Source of the DNA: Aquihabitans sp. G128
GTDB taxonomy: Bacteria > Actinomycetota > Acidimicrobiia > Acidimicrobiales > Iamiaceae
Length of the DNA: 64,000 nt
Assembly: GCF_019048865.1 (NCBI RefSeq)
Contig: NZ_CP077604.1
Coordinates: 3,782,001-3,846,000, forward strand
Reading direction: 5' to 3'
The stretch's first letter is position 1. Every line of letters starts with the position of its first letter. Both the position numbers and the translations under genes were made by a program. The notes under the pieces are model-generated. The model was not told where the DNA came from and searched no databases. It was given only the letters and a program-made list of their open reading frames with translations. Below are positions 17,588 to 28,037 of this stretch, one piece after another.

Positions 17588-18731
17588 GGTGGCCCGCCCA
17601 CGCACGCCGCCCACACGACCGGGGCCTGGTGGTCGGTGGTGAGGTGGGCCGCCTCCGTGCGCAGGGCGGCCCCGGCCCGGGCGCGAGCCGCAGGGTCGTC
17701 GAGCAGGGCACCGGCCCGCTGGGCCAGGCCGATCACGTCCCCTGCCGGTGCGACCAGGTGGGCCGAGCCGCTGCGGGCGAGGAGGTCGGCAGCGCCGCCG
17801 GTCGCCCACGTCACCACCGGCACGCCACGGGCGCCCGCCTCGGCCGCCACCAGCGGGAACGGGTCCTCCCGCGCGGTGTGGAGCAGCAGGCCCTGGTGGG
17901 GCCACCACGGCTCCAGGTCGGCGCGGTCGCCGACGAGATGGAGCCGGCCGCCGAGGCCGGCGGCGGCGATGTCGGCGGTGACGAGCGCCCGTTGCGCCGG
18001 ATCGCCGGCGCCGATCCAGGCAGCCCGCAGGTGGGGGCGGGTGGCGGCGAGGAGGGCGACGACGGCGACGAACGCGTCGGCGCCCTTGCGCGCCGCCAGC
18101 GAGCCGACGCCGAGCACGTCGACGGGCGCCGGGGCGTCGCTCGCAGCGACGGGTCGGGGCGGGACCTCGGCGATGGGCTCATCGACGGCCGTGACGAGCG
18201 GGCGGGCGATCCCGAAGCGATCGGCCAGCATGCGAGCCGTCCAGTCGCCCGCGGCGACGAAGTGGTCCACCCGGGCGAGCAGCGAGGCCCGCTGCGCCGG
18301 CAGCACCCGATCGGCCACGCCGTCGAGCTCGTGGACCCAGCAGACCAACGCGCGCCTGGTGGGGCGAGAGCGGCGGCCGGCGCGAGGGCGGCGAGCGTGT
18401 TGGCGATCACGAGCGTGGGTTCCGTGCGGCGGCGGCCGAGCGCCGCCCGCTCGGCCAGCCACCACAGGGCCCGGTGGGGCAGGTGCTGAGCCGCCAGGGC
18501 GTGGTCGGCGAGGTCGAGGGCCCGAGCGGCGCGCCCGTCGGCGACCACCGTCGGGGCGAGCGCCTCGTACGCACCGAGCAGGGGCCCGCCCCGCCGCAGC
18601 ACCACCGACAGGTCCGCCGCGCCCGACCTCGCCAGCCAACGGGCCAGCTCCAGCGCAGCGGCCGGCGCGCCGGTGCGGCTGGCGTCGTGGCCCACGAGCA
18701 GGACCCGGGGTGCAGGTGGCACGTCGCGCAT
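17584..18731 (-). CDS. GT4-like glycosyltransferase (one frame break)
   Basis: About 382 residues after joining frames. Start ATG at 18731 gives MRDVPPAPRVLLVGHDASRT followed by GAPAAALELARWL, the same signature as its downstream partner, suggesting tandem duplication. The frame changes near 18345-18370, after NTLAALAPAAALAP, into ALVCWVHELDGVADRVLP. The donor half reads GVGSLAARKGADAFVAVVA and REDPFPLVAAEAGARGVPVV. Upstream lies a 289-bp divergent gap with a tandem structured repeat. Its two-gene operon converges on rpsJ. Confidence 0.82.
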
Positions 18732-18750
18732 CCTTCCAGGTCGCCACGCC

Positions 18751-18836
18751 GGTCGAGGCCCGTCCCGCAACACCACCCCGAACTTGTGGGCCCACACCGC
18801 CGAAAACGGCAGCGTCAGCCCACAAGTTGCGGAGGA
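18751..18836. repeat. Structured tandem repeat, copy 1 (86 bp)
   Basis: Near-identical to copy 2 apart from one extra C (CACCACCCCG versus CACCACCCG). Each copy contains an 11-bp inverted repeat AACTTGTGGGC / GCCCACAAGTT around a 26-nt core holding a smaller hairpin (GCCG-AAAA-CGGC). A flanking CCGCAAC can also pair with GTTGCGG, which overlaps the right arm, so two helices exclude each other. Lies between divergent genes. No coding potential seen. Confidence 0.9.
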
Positions 18837-18844
18837 GGCGGGAC

Positions 18845-18929
18845 GGTCGAGGCCCGTCCCGCAACACCACCCGAACTTGTGGGCCCACACCGCCGAAAAC
18901 GGCAGCGTCAGCCCACAAGTTGCGGAGGA
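18845..18929. repeat. Structured tandem repeat, copy 2 (85 bp)
   Basis: Second copy, 8 bp after the first. The junction between copies itself forms a 9-bp hairpin (18838-18846 with 18854-18862, GCGGGACGG / CCGTCCCGC). The remainder of the divergent gap (18930-19020) holds a TAGGTT (18992-18997), a possible -10 for the downstream gene, and a GGGGGAGGG ribosome-binding site. Confidence 0.9.
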
Positions 18930-19020
18930 CGGCGGGCGCTACGGGGCCTCACGGGGTCGGAGCTAGGTTCTCGGGTCCCGGAGCGGCTGAGTAGGTTGTC
19001 CGCCCGGGGGAGGGCACGAC

Positions 19021-20668
19021 ATGGACGCGACCAGCACGCGGAACGAGCACGGGGTCCGGGTGGCCGTCGTGGGCTGCGGCGCGTGGGGCCGCAACCTGGT
19101 GCGCACCCACGCCGGCCTCGGCTCGCTGGTCGCCGTCGTCGACCCCGTCCCGGCGGTCGCCGCAGCCCAGGCCGAGGCCTACGGGGTCGCAGCCCGCACC
19201 TTCGCCGAGGTGGTGGCCGACCCCGAGGTCGACGCCCTGGTCATCGCCGCGCCCGCGGTGGACCACGCCCGGCTGGCCATCGAGGCGCTCGAGGCCGGCA
19301 AGCACGTCTTCGTGGAGAAGCCGCTGGCGCTCACGGTGCCCGACGCCGAGGCGGTCGTGGCTGCGGCCGCCGCCGCCGGGCGCACCCTGATGGTGGGGCA
19401 CCTGCTGCAGTACCACCCGGCGTTCCTGAAGCTCAAGGAGCTCGTGGAGCGGGGGGCGCTGGGCGAGCTCCGCTACCTCTACTCCAACCGCCTGAACCTC
19501 GGGCGCATCCGCCAAGAGGAGAACTCGCTCTGGAGCTTCGCCCCCCACGACCTCTCCATGCTGCTCGCCCTCGTCGGCGAGGAGCCCGACGAGGTGACCG
19601 CCACGGGAGCCAGCTTCCTCAACCGCGGCGTGGCCGACGTGACCACCACCCACCTTGCGTTCCCCAGCGGGCCGCGCGCACGTCTTCGTGTCCTGGCTGC
19701 ACCCCTTCAAGGAGCAGCGGCTGGTGGTGGTCGGCAGCGAGGCGATGGCCGTGTTCGACGACACGCTGGGCTGGGACCAGAAGCTGGTGGTCTTCGAGCA
19801 CGGGGTCGACTGGGTCGGCGGCGTGCCGACGCCAGCCCGGGCCGAGCCGTCGGCCATCCCGCTGGAGGCCACCGAGCCCCTGCGCGTCGAGTGCGAGCAC
19901 TTCCTCACCGCCGTCGCCACGGGCGTCCCGCCGCGGACCGACGGCGTCGAGGGCCTGCGGGTCCTGACCGTGCTGGCGCGGGCCCAGTCGGCGCTCGCCG
20001 ACGACGAGAACGCCCTCGTCGGGGCCGGCGGGCCGCCCGCCGACGATGCGGCCCTAGCCTCGACGGACGTGGCTCCTCCGTCCCGCCAGGTCGACCCCAC
20101 CGCCACCGTGCACGAGACCGCGGTGGTCGACGGCGACGTGCAGGTGGGGCCGGGCACCAGAGTGTGGCACTTCTCCCACCTGCTCGGCGGGACCACGATC
20201 GGCGCCGACTGCACCCTCGGCCAGAACGTGGTGGTGGGGCCCGACGTGTCGGTCGGTGACCGCTGTCGGATCCAGAACAACGTGAGCGTGTACGCCGGGG
20301 TGACGCTGGAGGACGGGGTGTTCTGCGGCCCGTCGTCGGTGTTCACCAACGTCTACAACCCTCGGGCCGAGGTGTCGCGCAAGGACGAGTTCCGCGCCAC
20401 CCTGGTGCGCGAGGGCGCCACGATCGGCGCCAACGCCACCATCGTGTGCGGGAACGAGATCGGCGCATACGCCTTCATCGGCGCCGGGGCGGTCGTGAAC
20501 CGGCCGGTGCCGGCCCACGCCCTGGTGGTGGGCACGCCCGCTCGCCAGATCGGGTGGATGAGCCACGACGGCGAGCGGCTCGGCGACGACCTGGTGTGCC
20601 CACGCAGCGGCCGCCGCTACGAGGTGGCCGACGGCGGCCTGCGCGAAGTCGGATCGACAGGAGGCTGA
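19021..20668 (+). CDS. Gfo/Idh/MocA sugar dehydrogenase fused to left-handed beta-helix N-acetyltransferase (one frame break)
   Basis: About 548 residues. Residues 1-330: NAD-dependent dehydrogenase with [18 protein letters not shown] and the HDLS histidine, like WbpB/WlbA, which oxidises C3 of UDP-GlcNAcA-type sugars. From about residue 350: hexapeptide-repeat acyltransferase ([60 protein letters not shown]), like WbpD/WlbB, which acetylates the resulting 3-amino group. The frame changes near 19665-19680 inside the dehydrogenase, but the two domains themselves share one open frame without a stop, so the fusion looks real. The next gene is the aminotransferase expected between these two steps. 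Inferred product: a UDP-2,3-diacetamido uronic acid intermediate. Confidence 0.87.
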
Positions 20669-20669
20669 C

Positions 20670-21793
20670 GTGCAGTTCATCGATCTCGCCGCCCAGCAGG
20701 CGCGCATCCGAGCCGAGGTCGACGCCGGCATCGCCCGCGTGCTGGACCACGGCCGCTACATCATGGGCCCCGAGGTCGCGGAGCCGAGGCCGCCCTCGCC
20801 GCCTTCGTCGGCGACGGCGAGGTGGTCTCGTGCGCCAGCGGGACCGACGCCCTGGTGATGGCGCTGCTCGTGCGCGGCGCCGGGCCGGGTGACGCCGTGT
20901 TCGTGCCGGCCTTCACCTTCGCCGCCACGGCCGAGGCGGTCGCCCTCCTCGGCGCCACCCCGGTGTTCGTCGACATCGACCCTGCGACCTACAACGTCGA
21001 TCCGGGCTCGCTCGCCGCGGCGATCGACGGCCTGCCCGACGGCCTGCGGCCGGCCGGGGTCATCCCCGTCGACCTCTTCGGCCTCCCGGCCGACTACGCG
21101 GGCATCGATGCCGTGGCCGAGGCCCACGGCCTGTGGGTGATCGCCGATGCGGCCCAAGGCTTCGGCGGGGCCGTCGGCGACCGCCGGGTGGGCCGCTTCG
21201 CCCCGCTGACCACGACCTCGTTCTTCCCCGCCAAGCCGCTGGGCTGCTACGGCGACGGCGGCGCGGTGGTGGCGCTCGACCCGGCCGACGCGGCCGTGCT
21301 GCGGTCGGTGCGGGTGCACGGATCGGGCTCGGACAAGTACGACAACGTCCGCCTCGGCATCAACGGCCGCCTCGACACCATCCAGGCCGCCGTCCTCCTG
21401 CCCAAGCTGGCGATCTTCGCCGACGAGCTCGATCGGCGGGCCGCGGTGGCCGCCCGCTACGGCGAGGCCCTCTCGGACCTGGTGGCCACCCCGGTGGTGC
21501 CCGAGGGGGTCCGGTCGGCGTGGGCCCAGTACACGATCCGGGTGGGCAACCGCGCCGACGTGGTCGCCGCCCTCTCGGACCGGGGCATCCCCACTGCGGC
21601 GTACTACCCCCTCCCGCTCCACCGGCAGACGGCCTACGCGCCGCACCCGGTGGGCGCCGGCGGCATGGCCGCCACGGACCTCGCGGCCGACGAGGTGCTG
21701 AGCCTGCCGATGCACCCCTACCTCGAGCCGGCCGACCAGGACCTGGTGATCGACGCCCTGCGCGTGGTCGCCCGTCCCGGGGCGGAGCGGTGA
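20670..21793 (+). CDS. DegT/DnrJ/EryC1 sugar aminotransferase (one frame break)
   Basis: PLP-dependent sugar aminotransferase, about 374 residues. Start GTG (QFIDLAAQQARIRAEVD), with AGGAGG close upstream and 1 bp after the previous stop. Frame loss of one base near 20778-20792 (GPEVAE | EAALAAFVGDGEVVSCASGT). Fold-type I features: SGTDAL phosphate loop, DAAQGFGG, and the PLP lysine in SFFPAKPLGCYGDGG. The closest functional match is WbpE/WlbC, which transaminates the 3-keto sugar made by the dehydrogenase half of the preceding fusion, giving the substrate for its acetyltransferase half. This makes a three-step pathway from two genes. Confidence 0.88.
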
Positions 21794-22940
21794 GCGCCCT
21801 GCCGGCCGAGGCGGCGCCCATCGCCTTCGCCCCGCCGTCGATCGAGGAGGCCGACATCGAGGCGGTCACGCGTGCTGCGCTCGGGCTGGTTGAGCACCGG
21901 CAGCGAGTGCGAGCAGTTCGAGGCGGAGCTGGCGGCGTACACCGGTGCACCGCACGTCCTGGCCGTGTCCTCGTGCACCGCCGCCCTCGAGATCGCGCTC
22001 GACGCCCAGCACCTCCGCCCCGGCGCGCGTGGGCGTGCCCACGTGGACCTTCGCCGCCTCTGCGTCGTCGGTGGTGCGCGCCGGTGGCGTGCCGGTCCTG
22101 CTCGACGTCGACGAGGACACCCTGAACCTGTCGCCCGCGGCGCTGGAGGCCGCCCTCGGCGAGGGGCTCGACGGGGTGGTGCTCGTGCACTTCGGCGGCG
22201 TGCCGGTGGCGCCCGAGGTGCTGGACCTGGCTGCAGCGGCCGGCGCCTTCGTGGTCGAGGACGCCGCCCACGCCCTCGGCGCCACCGACCACCGCGGCCC
22301 CATCTCCGGCCTGGGCACCGTCGGGGCGTGCTTCTCCTTCTACGCCTCGAAGAACCTCACGTCGGGCGAGGGCGGCGCCCTGGCCACCCACGACCCCGAG
22401 CTGGCGCAGTTCGCCCGGAGCCACCGCCTCCACGGGCTCTCCAACGACGCCTGGAAGCGCTACCGGATCGGCGCCGACCCGTCCTACGACCTCCAGGAGC
22501 CCGGCCTCAAGGCGAACCTGCCCGACATCCTCGCGGCGCTCGGCCGGAGCCAGCTCGCCCGCTTCGACGCCCTCCAGGCCCGGCGGCGCCAGCTGGTGCG
22601 CCGGTACCGCGACCAGCTGGCGACGCTGCCGGGCCTGCGGGTGGTGCCGCGCGAGCTCGACGAGCGCTCCGCCGACCACCTCCTCGTGGTGCTGCTCCCC
22701 GAGGGCGTGGCGCGCGGTCCCGCCATCGCCGCCCTCTCCGAGGCGCGCATCGGGTCGAGCGTCCACTTCCGGCCGCTGCACACCTTCTCCTGGTACGCCC
22801 AGCACGCGCCGACCGGTCCGGGGGGCGTGCCGGTGGCGGACCGGCTGCGCGAGCGGGCGCTGAGCCTGCCGCTGCACGCCGGGCTCACCGATGGCGACGT
22901 CGACCGCGTCGTCGCGGTGCTGGCGCAGGCGCTGGCGTGA
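21790..22940 (+). CDS. Second DegT/DnrJ/EryC1 aminotransferase (two frame breaks)
   Basis: About 383 residues. GTG start overlapping the previous TGA by 4 bp. Breaks near 21870-21885 (TRAALG to RSGWLSTGSECEQFEAEL) and 22020-22032 (AQHLRPGA to RVGVPTWTFAASAS). Active features: VSSCTAALEIAL, VVEDAAHALGA, and the PLP lysine in FYASKNLTSGEGG. It differs clearly from its neighbour, so it likely aminates a different keto-sugar (for example C4 of a 6-deoxy sugar). No 4,6-dehydratase is visible nearby to confirm this. Confidence 0.87.
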
Positions 22941-23683
22941 CCGGCGCGCCCGGCACGGCGCACGGGCCGTCGTCCTGGCTGGTGCTGCGGGGCGCCCTCA
23001 TCGACCGGCTGGCCGCGCTGGTCCTCGCCCCGGTCGTCGCGCCGGTGGCGCTCGTCCTCGCCCGCCGGGTGCGCCGGGAGGACGGCCCGCCTGCCGCGCT
23101 GGCCCTCGACCGCATCGGTCGTGGCGGCCGGACCTTCGGCATGTGGAAGCTGCGGACCATGCGAGCCGAGCGCCCCGGGGGCGCGGCGTCCGGTGCGGTG
23201 ATCACCGCAGGGGTCGACGCGCGGGTCACCCCGTTCGGCGCCGTGCTGCGGCGCTGGCGGTTGGACGAGCTGCCGCAGCTGCTCAACGTGGTGCGAGGCG
23301 ACATGGCGCTGCTGGGACCGAGGCCGGAGACGCCGAGCATGGTCGACGGCGGCGATCCCGCATGGCGGGCCGTGCTGGCGGTGCGGCCGGGCATCGCCGG
23401 GCCCACCCAGCTGCTGGTCGACCGGTGGGAGGCCGAGCTCCTGTCCCAGGCCGGCCAGGAGGAGCAGTACCGGGAGACGGTCCTGCCGGTGAAGCTGGCC
23501 GTCGACCGCTGGTACGTCGAGTCGGCGACGCCGGTGCTCGACGCCGTCGTGCTGTGGTCCCTGGCCGAGCGGTTCGTCCTCGGCCGCCACCGCACCCGCA
23601 TAGAGGCCCGCATCCGCCGGGACGTGCCGGCTGCCGTCGCCGTGCCCGTCGGCGACGGCGCGACCCGGACGAGTGCGGCGTGA
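22937..23683 (+). CDS. Initiating sugar-1-phosphate transferase (bacterial sugar transferase family)
   Basis: 248 residues, unbroken. Monotopic phosphoglycosyl transferase (PF02397): transfers a sugar-1-phosphate from a nucleotide sugar to the polyprenyl phosphate carrier, starting repeat-unit assembly at the inner membrane face. One N-terminal hydrophobic segment (LAALVLAPVVAPVALVLA), then FGMWKLRTM, the catalytic RRWRLDELPQLLNVVRGDM, GPRPE, and PGIAGPTQL. No WbaP-like multi-TM N-terminus. GTGA overlaps couple it to genes on both sides. The diamino-sugar made by the three preceding genes is a plausible first sugar. Confidence 0.92.
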   Translation: MTGAPGTAHGPSSWLVLRGALIDRLAALVLAPVVAPVALVLARRVRREDGPPAALALDRIGRGGRTFGMWKLRTMRAERPGGAASGAVITAGVDARVTPFGAVLRRWRLDELPQLLNVVRGDMALLGPRPETPSMVDGGDPAWRAVLAVRPGIAGPTQLLVDRWEAELLSQAGQEEQYRETVLPVKLAVDRWYVESATPVLDAVVLWSLAERFVLGRHRTRIEARIRRDVPAAVAVPVGDGATRTSAA

Positions 23684-24928
23684 AGGTCACCTTCGTGGCC
23701 GCGAACTACGCGCCCTCGGTGGGGGGCGCGCAGGAGCACGTGCGCCAGGTCGCCGAGGGCCTGGCCGGCCGGGGCCACCAGGTCGACGTCATCACCACCG
23801 ATGCCGAGCGGCCGCCGTCGGGCTCCGATCCCGGCCGAGTCGGGCCCCGGCGGGAGGTCCTGGGCGGGGTGGCCGTCGAGCGGTACCCCGTCGCCCACCG
23901 GCTCGCCCGGCTCCACCGGGACGCCCGCCGCGTGCGGCGCCGCGTCCGGCCGCCCGTCCACCTCGGGACGCCGGTGGCCACCCCGCTCGAGTGCGGCCCG
24001 CTCAGCGCCCGGATGGCGCTGGCCGTGCGCGCCGCCCACCGCCGGAGCGACGTCGTCGTGGGCTGCTCCTCCCCGTTCCTGACCATGGTCGCCCCGCCGT
24101 ACCTCCGGGGATCCGGCCGGGCCGCCAGCGTGGCGATGCCGTTGCTGCACCTCCGCCTCGAGGGCTTCCACCCCTGGATCGGCCGGGCGCTGGTGCGCTG
24201 CGAGGGCGTGACGGCGTCGACGTCGGACGAGCGCCGCGTGCAGGTGGGCCTCGGCGTCGACCCGGGCGCCGTGGCGCTGCTCCCGCCCGGCACCGACCCG
24301 GCCGCGTTCCCGCCGATCGAGCAGGCGACCGCCCGGGCCCGGCTCGGGCTGCCCGAGGGCCCCACGGTGGGCTACCTGGGCCGGCTGGCCCCGCACAAGG
24401 GGATCGACACCCTGCTCGACGCCGCGCCCGCGATCTGGGCTGCGGTGCCCGGCACCACGGTGGTGGTGGCCGGGGCCTCCGCCGGGTGGGACGGGGCCGC
24501 GCAGCGACAGCGAGCGCTCGCGGATGATCGCCTGGTGGTGCGCGGGGCGTTCGACGAGGTCGACAAGGCCACGTGGTACGCCGCCTGCGACGTCGTCGCG
24601 TTCCCCTCCCGGGAGGAGTCCTTCGGCATGGTGATGGTGGAGGCGTGGGCGGCCCGGCGCCCGGTCGTCGCCGCCGACGTCCACGCCGTGCGGACGATCG
24701 TGCGCGACGGGATCGACGGCCTGCTCGTTCCGGTGGGTGACGCAGCCGCCCTGGCCGCTGCGGTGGTTGACCTCCTGCGGGACCCCGACCGGGCCCGTGG
24801 GTTCGGCCGGGCCGGCCGGGCGCGCCGAGGCCGAGCTGTCGTGGGCGGCCATCGTCGACGGCTGGGAGGCCTTCCTCGCCGAGACCGTCCCGCGCCGGGC
24901 CGCCGGCCGGGCCGGGAGGCGAGGCTGA
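23680..24928 (+). CDS. GT4-family glycosyltransferase (one frame break)
   Basis: About 415 residues. N-terminus VKVTFVAANYAPSVGGAQEH is the classic GG-[AT] acceptor-domain start; the donor domain has GYLGRLAPHKGIDTLLDA and SREESFGMVMVEAWAARRPVV. A break near 24815-24830 switches GFGRAGR into AEAELSWAAIVDGWEAFLAE before the TGA at 24926-24928. GTG start coupled to the sugar transferase, so it probably adds the second sugar. Confidence 0.88.
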
Positions 24929-24929
24929 C

Positions 24930-26812
24930 GTGTGCGGGATCACCGGGATGCTGGTCCGAGACGGGATCGACGACGTCGACCGTGGCGAGGTCGCGGCCCT
25001 GACCGCGCTGATGGCGAGGCGCGGGCCGGACGACCGGGGGCAGTGGGACGACGGCTCGTGCGCGCTCGGGTTCCGACGCCTGTCGGTGATCGACCTGACC
25101 GAAGCGGGCCACCAGCCCATGGCGACGCCGGACGGCTCCCACGTCCTGGTGTTCAACGGCGAGATCTACAACCACCGGGAGCTGCGGCGCGAGCTGGAGG
25201 CGGAGGGGTGCCGGTTCCGCTCGAGGTCCGACACCGAGGTGGTGCTGCTGGCCCTGGCCACCTGGGGACGCGACGCCCTCGCCCGGTTCAACGGCATGTT
25301 CGCCCTCGCCTGGTACCGGCCTGCGGAGCGCGCCTTGCTGCTGGCGCGGGACCCGGTCGGCATCAAGCCGCTCTCGTGGTGGTGGTCACCCGAGGCGTTC
25401 GTGTTCGGGTCGCAGTACGACCAGGTGGTCCGCCACCGGCGCTGCGAGCGCAGCCGGGTCGACGACGACGTGCTCGGCCTCTACCTGCGGCTCGGCTTCG
25501 TGCCCCCGCCGTACGGCCTCATCCGTGGCACCGGCCAGGTCGAGGCCGGCCACTGGCTCGAGGTGCTGCCCGGTCGGGCGCCGCAGACCGGCTGCTTCCG
25601 CAGCCTCGCCGAGGCGCCCCCGCCGGCCGAGCGCCTGCGGGGCCGAGCGGCCGACGAGGCGGTGGCCGAGGCGGTGGACGCCGCGGTCGCTCGCCAGCTC
25701 GTCAGCGACGTGCCCGTCGGGGTGTTCCTGTCCGGGGGGATCGACTCGCCGCTCGTGGCCTCGGCCATGGTCCGGGCCACGGCCGATCCGGTCCAGGCGT
25801 TCTCGATCGGCACGGACGACCCCGCCATGGACGAGTCGGCGGCGGCGCGGGCCTACGCCGAGGTGCTCGGCGTGGAGCAGGAGCTGCGGACCATCCGCGG
25901 CGAGGACGCGCTCGGCCTGCTCGACGACGTCGCCCACGCCTACCCCGAGCCGTTCGGGGACTACTCGTCGTTCCCCACGCTGCTCGTCTCCCAGCTCGCC
26001 GCCGAGCACGTGAAGGTCGTGCTCTCGGGCGACGGCGGCGACGAGCTCTTCTGGGGGTACCCGCGCTTCGCCAAGGTGCGGCGGGCGCGCCGGTGGTTCG
26101 GGCTTCCCACCGCGGCGAGGTACGGCGCCTACGCGGCGTCGAAGCCGCTCCCCACCCATCGCCGACCCGCCCGCGGCATCCTCTTCCCCACGCTCGGCGA
26201 CTGGTACCTCGATGCCCACTCGGGGGTCCGCGACGCCGACCTGGAGCAGTTCGCGCCCCAGCTCGCCGGCCTCCCGCCGGGCTTCGACCGCTTCGACCTG
26301 GCGGGCCTGCCGAGCGACGACGAGCTGCTGCAGTGGGTCCGGCGCAACGAGCTCGGGTGCCACCTGCCCATGGTCCTGCAGAAGGTCGACCGGGCCAGCA
26401 TGTTCCACGGCCTCGAGGTGCGGGTGCCGCTGCTCGACCTGGAGGTGGCCGACCTGGCGGCGAGGGTCGACCCGACCGCCGCGCTGCAGGGCGCCACCGG
26501 CAAGGTGGTCCTGCGTCGGGCGCTGGCCCGCCACGTGCCCCCCCCGATCGGATCCCGCTGGCCAAGAAGGGCTTCACCGTCCCGCTCGGCCGCTGGCTGC
26601 GCGAAGACCTGCGCCCCGTGGTGGAGGATCGGCTCCTCGGGCCCGACGCCTTCCCCGGCGGGGCCTTCGACCGCGCGGCGCTGCGCAGCTGGTACCAGGA
26701 GCACCTCGATGGCCGCGACCGCACGCGGGGGCTCTGGAACCTGCTCGCCCTGCAGCTCTGGGCCGACGTCCACTGCCGGCCGCTCGCTTCCACGCCGATG
26801 GGGCCGGCGTGA
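24930..26812 (+). CDS. Asparagine-synthase-like glutamine amidotransferase (one frame break)
   Basis: About 627 residues, AsnB family. The GTG initiator is followed directly by Cys2, the glutaminase nucleophile (M-CGITGM), then ARRGPDDRG and FNGEIYNH. The synthetase half has the ATP-binding SGGIDS and SGDGGDELFWGYPRF. A C8 run at 26538-26545 breaks the frame; the tail resumes DRIPLAKKGFTVPLGRWL. In polysaccharide clusters such proteins are thought to amidate uronic acid carboxyl groups or other glycan acids, not to make free asparagine. The uronic-acid pathway just upstream supports that inference. A second family member lies at 62865. Confidence 0.88.
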
Positions 26813-28037
26813 GGCGCGTGACCCTGGTGGTGAACCGCCACGACGCCGTCTCGGAGACCTTCCAGCGCGCCCTGGCCACGATGCTCGCCGAGGGCGGCCA
26901 CCAGGTCACCGTGCACGCGCTGCGGCCCGGTCCGGCGACCGCGCTCGACGGCGTGGCCACCTCGTGCGGCCTGCCGCCGCTGCGGGCCGGGAGCCTGCTG
27001 CCGTTGGCGGTGCGGGCGGCAGGGGGTCGCCAGCCCGGCCTCGCCGTGGCGGCTCGTCGAGCGCGCCCGGTTCGGCGCCACGGAGCGGGCGGCACGGGCC
27101 GCCCTCGCGGCCGGACCGATCCTCGGCACCGAGCCCGACGTCGTGCACCTCGGGTTCAGCGGCCTCGGCGTGGCGCTGGCCGACGCCCTCGACCTGCTGG
27201 AGGAGACCCAGCTGGTGGTGAGCTGCCGAGGCACCGACGAGCTGGTCCGGCCGCTGCTCGACCCCGATCGGGCCACCGGCCTGGCTCGCCTCGTCCAGCG
27301 GGTGGATCGCGTCCACGTGGTGGCGACGGCGGTCGGCGATGCGGTGGTGGCGCTCGGTGCCGACCCCGGCGCGGTGCGGGTCATCCGCCCGGCGGTCGAC
27401 CTCGAAGCGGTGGCCGGTGCGCGCGCCTCGCGCTCCCGGCGTCCCGCTGCGCCTGGTGGTCGTGGCCCGGCTGCAGCCCGCAAAGGGGATCGAGGACGCG
27501 CTGGCCGCGCTGGCCATCGTCCGGGCCGGCGGCACCGACGCCCGGCTGCGCATCGTGGGCGACGGCCCCCACCGGGACGCGCTGCGGCTGCGGGTGGCCC
27601 GCACCGGTCTGGGCGACCACGTCGACCTCGTCGGACCGCTGGCACCGGAGGCCGTGCGCGCCGAGCTGGCCGCCGCCGACGCCTTCGTCTCACCCAGCCT
27701 CTCCGAAGGGATCAGCAACGGCGTGCTGGAGGCGATGGCCACCGGTGTGGCGGTGATCAGCACCGAGGTGGGTGGGATGGCCGAGGTGGTCACCGACGGC
27801 GTCGACGGGCGCCTCGTCCCCGCCGGGCGCCCCGACCGGCTGGCGGCGGCGCTGCTGGAGGTGCTGGGCGACGAGGGGGCGAGGCGAGACCTGGCGGCCG
27901 CGGGGCGGGAGCGGGTGGAGGCCGCCTTCGGGCGCTCCCGCCAGCGGGCGGAGTGGCTGGCGGTCTACGACGAGCTGGCGATGGAAGCCCGGCGGAGCGC
28001 ATCTTCTAGCGTGGACCGCTCGGAGGGGACCACATGA
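26809..28037 (+). CDS. GT4-family glycosyltransferase (two frame breaks)
   Basis: About 409 residues. GTG overlaps the amidotransferase stop. N-terminus VTLVVNRHDAVSETFQRALA; breaks near 27045-27052 (into WRLVERARFGATERAARA) and 27418-27440 (into GVPLRLVVVARLQPAKGIED). The donor domain has PSLSEGISNGVLEAMATGVA and STEVGGMAEVVTDG. Ends in an ATGA overlap with the ABC exporter. Sugar specificity unknown. Confidence 0.85.

Noticed and set aside
18751-18929. Reading the tandem repeat as a two-unit CRISPR or as a known riboswitch.
   Set aside because: There are only two copies with an 8-bp gap and no spacer or cas genes, and the sequence does not match a riboswitch core I recognise.
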